This document shows positions 60,060 to 64,000 of a stretch of 64,000 nucleotides of DNA, piece by piece (position 1 is the first letter of the stretch; each line of letters opens with the position of its first letter). The translations under genes were made by a program, and so were the position numbers. Source of the DNA: Neelides folsomi. Lineage: Eukaryota > Arthropoda > Collembola > Neelipleona > Neelidae. The DNA is taken from NCBI GenBank assembly GCA_034687125.1, contig JAQGBZ010000129.1, positions 62,001-126,000 of the forward strand. Direction: 5' to 3'. Below the pieces are notes generated by a model that ran no database searches, had not been told where the DNA came from, and was given only the letters and a program-made list of their open reading frames with translations.

Positions 60060-62770
60060 TGTAGGGCAGTTCTTGGAGGAAACCGTTAGTCTATTTTTAG
60101 CATATGGGAGATCCTACTGACCTAATAGGAAGTCACCCTCGGCTCATCATCTTGTCCTTTGTCCGGCCATTCGGCGTGTTTTTTTTAATCCCAGCTTTCT
60201 TTCCTGCATTGTCATTTCTAATGGGGATAAAATGGAGCCCCTCGTTGGCACCATTCAATTCATGAGGGCTATTTGTGGAGATCCGTCTCGGAGGCTCTCA
60301 AAGCGAAGGTGAAGAGTGATTAGCGAAATATGGATTAGTGGAATGCACGGAAGGATGCGGATCTTCACACTTTTACTCCTCTTTCCCCGGTTCGACTTCC
60401 ATCACTTCCATCTCACTCGCCCGAGTCGTAAAGACGTAAAAGTGGATGTGGGGAGTTATGGATAAATAATCTGCAGCTGACATAATCATCCGCTGGCCCT
60501 CTCTACTCAGGAATGACCTCATCCTCGCAATCTCCAGCAGAGCCATTCTAATTACTCACGATTAATGCGAACTCGACAATTTATTAATTGCTTGCCGACC
60601 CGCGGACCCTTCAGACTCCCTCAGACGACGATGAATATTTAAATACATTTATCCACCCCCTCATGAGCCAGCCTTATCCTTAACCAAACAAAGATCCCAA
60701 GCGTGAATGAGCACACAATGCTGATTAATAATGCATCTTTATCAGAACAACAACACCATTAAGGCTTGAGCTATCTACTCTATGCAATCGTGGGAAAGAA
60801 TCTCGAATCATTCGCTATTGTCAATTCCTTATGTCAATTCTCTTATGCCAATGCTCTTCTATGCCAATGTTCTTCTATGCCAATTTCTCAATGCCAATAT
60901 TTCAATGCGTATCGGTTGGGTTGTTTGGAGTGTTTGGAGTGATTCGTTTGGGAGGAAGAGACAGGGGGCTCCGAACCCGGCACTTTAATAATGGAGGCGG
61001 TTGATTGATGGACTGATGTTATGTTTAAGGTTGGCGAGATCTCATCGCCGGTCTCCGTCTCTTTTTATACCCCTCCTCTCCCTATCTATAATGAGGTGAT
61101 TGGAGAAGCCCCGCACCCCTTCAATACACACCAACATCCTCCTCACTCGCCCTCCGCATTTGCATTCAATGAAGTGATCTCTGGAGTTGAATTCAAATCG
61201 CCTCTCCTTCGCAGAGGACAAATGATGGAAGGAGAACTGACGACTCTGTCGGTTCGAATTAGTACAAAAGGTATATGGTCGAAGCTCTCAGGTGAGTTCA
61301 AGAGGGTTTGGCTCCTGCAGCATGTAATAAAGCCAATATAAAGGAATGCCTTTACTTTTATGATCAATTAGTTGGAGGACGAGTCGGATGACATGGGACG
61401 AAGTGAATGGATTGGGCAAGAGCCAACTCTCGCTACTCGGACCAGATCCAGAAATTTTTTTCCCTTCTACTTACTCAAAAACAACGTCTCATCTCATCCG
61501 GATCTCTCGGAATTGGTTCTCAAGGACCTTTAACAACCACCTGTAAACATGCTTTGAATCTCGGCTCAGTTTAAATTCGCTAGATTGGTAGAAAATGTTA
61601 AGTGTTTCTACTTTCACACATGCTGGTATTAAGCCTTGCCACATAACATTACCTACTTGGATTTTACAATGTTTTGTTACTTATATAAATATGAAATATG
61701 ACGACCATACATAGAGGTTTATCAGTGTTCTGAAGGAAGTAGGATCATAATGATAAAATAATTCATCGCAATTTTCCTTCCACGCTTCCATGCTGTGCCA
61801 TTTTTTGTGATGAGCAAAAGAGCAAGAAGAGCTGAAATAGCTTTTAAAAGCTTAAGGTAACTTTACTTTGATATTAAAATGACTTCTTAAAGACTGATCG
61901 TGTGCTCGGCTAAAAAGCTCGTGGATCCGTGTCGAGCGTTTGACCTAGACCTAGGAAAAAGTGGCGGCCCCCGAGAGAAGCAAGAGGGCAAATCTATTCC
62001 TGACAGCCACCTTCCTTCCTAATCCGCCTCCATTTACTACTCAATTTACCTTTTCTGTTCTGGAGGAAAATATTTTGTTGAGAAGGCTGTCGAGTCCTCT
62101 CCACTCCACCATTTGTAAATAAATGGATCAATGGATGAAGAGGAACGACAAGCGACAATAGGCCCAAATCCTCCCTCAATTTGGTCAAGGAATGTGAGGG
62201 AGTGAATAGGGAGGAGATGAGACACACACGTCTTCACAATCCTTACAATGAACCTCCAACGGGGAATTTGGAGAATTTGTCAAACCACGTTCTCTTAAGT
62301 ACTCGCTATAACTCCCCAGGTATACCATACATGTATCACTGTTGTAACATAATATACTGTATACAAATACTCCTCAATACTTACATCAAATAAAGTATGG
62401 TACACAGTTGTTGTAAATGAGTATATTGGATATATCGAGAAGGGATTAGGAGGTGAGAAAGAGAGAAATCCACTGGAGATTCCACAAATCTCGGCTCAGC
62501 GGCCTCATTAGAGTCATTGTCATTAAGCTCTGCCAACTACCTGCATTGCATATTGGCCAATTCGCAATTCCTATAGTGTAGATCCAATGAGGATGAACCT
62601 GTTCCAAGAGCTACTGTTTAGACTTGCCCAAGACCTTGGTTGTGTAGCAGGAGAGATGTAATTGAGAGTGAGATGCAGAAACTGCAATATAGTTAAATTA
62701 ATATATTTCGAGATCCTCGCCTTGAGGAGATGCCAAAAAACTGAGACTTTTCAAACAATTTGAAGAGGAG
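60060..62770. other. Intergenic
   Basis: No gene recognised. A 106-codon plus-strand frame at 61021-61341 follows a GC-richer tract but shows no domain or splice partner. Mixed composition. Confidence 0.35.
60830..60907. repeat. Tandem repeat, about 16-base unit, five imperfect copies
   Basis: Units of the form TATGCCAATGTTCTTC repeat about five times, degrading at both ends. Confidence 0.75.
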
Positions 62771-62773
62771 TAT

Positions 62774-63034
62774 TTTATTTATATACACTTTGTGTGTGTA
62801 TATAAATATATAAAGAGAGTTCTGATAGCCAGATGGCTATCCCACTAAATCATTGTTAAGGTTAAGAAAATGAGGACGTAAATCCTGTGAAATCCACATT
62901 TGATAATTTGGATCCTCTTCGTGTCTCTCCTTGGAGGAGACGGACGTGGCGTGGGAGTCAAGTCGAACCGAACTTGGCCGTGGCCCCGATGATCAACCTA
63001 AGGAAGGCAAACGACCCGCTGGCATCCCACAGCT
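62774..63034 (-). CDS. Probable terminal exon of an unidentified gene
   Basis: After an acceptor at 63035-63036, a 24-residue frame (coding part 62958-63034) reads LWDASGSFAFLRLIIGATAK then FGST and a stop. A poly(A) signal AATAAA lies at 62774-62779. It looks coding because of its composition and clean acceptor, but no upstream partner is certain. It may join the segment at 63.5 kb as an alternative C-terminus. Confidence 0.3.
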
Positions 63035-63492
63035 CTGTTCAACATTTTAAACATTAAAAAATAACATTTAAAAAAGTTCATCATGTCTCATCATGATCAT
63101 GTGAAGATTGACGCGATTAAAGACCTTTTTCCAAAAGCAACCTTTGGCATCTCAAACGGCTCTTTTCCTTCTCTGCTCTTCCTCTTTCTTGCTCATCAAC
63201 TTTCCTACTTTTATTTAATAAACTTTCCTGCTCGTCCAGGTGGCTTGGTCTTTGACCTCAATGACCTATCATAGCAATCCTCTAGTGAATAAAGAGAAAA
63301 AAGACTTTCGGTTAAATTGCATAGTAAATCGGCTGGTAAATTGCCCGAGTTTTGTCAAGTAACGGATCAAGTTTGAAGATCCCCGTGAGGGAATCCCCGT
63401 AAGGGAATGAGAGCTGGGGCGGAGGGCTCAAAGGGTTTATGAGATTTACGACCTCTGGATGGAGAGTGTAGACATCGGAGGGAAGGTTGTAG

Positions 63493-63619
63493 TCAATCCC
63501 TCGCCTCTGCGACCTTGAGTGCCTTCCAATTGACCATCATGACGGAGCCGATGGCTGTGAGGACGACAAAGCCGTAGCCACTCCGGACGGGGCTTTGATC
63601 CGCCGAACGGAGCCCCCAC
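63493..63619 (-). CDS. Probable last coding exon of a small membrane protein, partial
   Basis: From an acceptor at about 63620 the frame reads WGLRSADQSPVRSGYGFVVL, continues as a hydrophobic span (TAIGSVMMVNW) and ends KALKVAEARD and a stop. AATAAA near 63285 would end a 200-base 3' UTR. The shape (one span followed by a short charged tail) is common in small mitochondrial inner-membrane proteins, but I cannot name it. The upstream exons were not found and may lie beyond the window. Confidence 0.35.
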
Positions 63620-64000
63620 CTTCCTTCAGTTCCTTCCCACACGACGGTCCGAAACGTTCATTCAACTTAAACATACAATCAGACATTCCATGATCCCTCA
63701 ATGGGTGACCCTCCCGAACTACTTTACCTTTATTTTTAGTCACCCCCAGTAAATTCTGACCCACCCTCTCCGGACTAATTGAGCTAATAGGGAAACTTCC
63801 TTAAACACATTCACTGCCTACTCTCGTATTTCTTTCGAGTCGTAAATGTCCCTTTGGAATTTCAATCCGCTCCCAATTTCCCTTCCCCTCGACATCAACT
63901 TCTAATTTGTTGAGGATTAATTGCAATTTCCAAAACCAAATTATTCTCACAACCCTCAATGGGGATGGGCAAACGTGTTGAATGATATCTCGTGAACGGT
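63620..64000. other. Window edge, nothing recognised
   Basis: Possibly intron or 5' flank of the minus-strand gene ending at 63.49 kb. Confidence 0.3.

Noticed and set aside
60380-60400. tRNA B-box-like GGTTCGACTTC.
   Set aside because: No matching cloverleaf arms or A box at the right distance.

Overview
This is an arthropod nuclear window. The evidence is short AT-rich GT-AG introns, no operon structure, and gene families such as drumstick, the odd-skipped zinc fingers, Drak and a DUF4728-type tetraspan. A crustacean such as a copepod is my guess; the sequence does not settle it. All gene models were built by hand from splice signals, reading phase and family alignment from memory; nothing was searched.

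Layout. 1-4.9 kb: no gene seen. 4.99-6.77 kb (-): complete Fos/kayak gene with a compact promoter carrying a CRE, a palindromic AP-1 site and a TATA-like box. 10.3-13.2 kb (-): Drak-type kinase in eight exons. 16.5-33.2 kb: an odd-skipped complex of one five-finger gene (+, 17.0-18.0 kb), drumstick (-, 21.5-21.9 kb) and a second five-finger gene (-, 32.1-33.2 kb), with long GC-richer non-coding tracts between them and one pogo/Tigger relic at 27 kb. An OATP transporter (+, 28.9-32.05 kb) lies inside the complex, tail to tail with the second five-finger gene. 33.6-35.0 kb (-): acidic, His-rich single-pass membrane protein. 36.8-45.7 kb (-): complete 14-exon NPC1. 46.6-49.2 kb (-): 150-residue tetraspan. 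49.7-51.6 kb (+): NPC2-like ML-domain protein sharing a short divergent 5' region with the tetraspan gene. 52-56 kb: repeats, including two fold-back elements. 56.1-59.5 kb (-): unusually short glypican-like GPI-anchored proteoglycan. 59.6-60.0 kb (-): small secreted protein. 62.8-63.6 kb (-): 3' exons of one or two unidentified genes.

How they fit. Three genes deal with sterols or steroid-like organic anions: OATP, NPC1 and NPC2-like lie within 23 kb, and NPC1 and NPC2 are known partners in lysosomal or gut cholesterol transfer. The odd-skipped genes are developmental repressors that end in Groucho-binding eh1-like motifs.

Most notable: the two odd-skipped paralogues share 161 identical bases in their second coding exon, while their first-exon finger regions differ at about 13 percent of bases, which points to recent gene conversion. 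Also notable are the miniaturised glypican, the NPC1/NPC2 neighbourhood with three perfect CREs around the NPC1 start, and the DFE motif replacing DFG in Drak.
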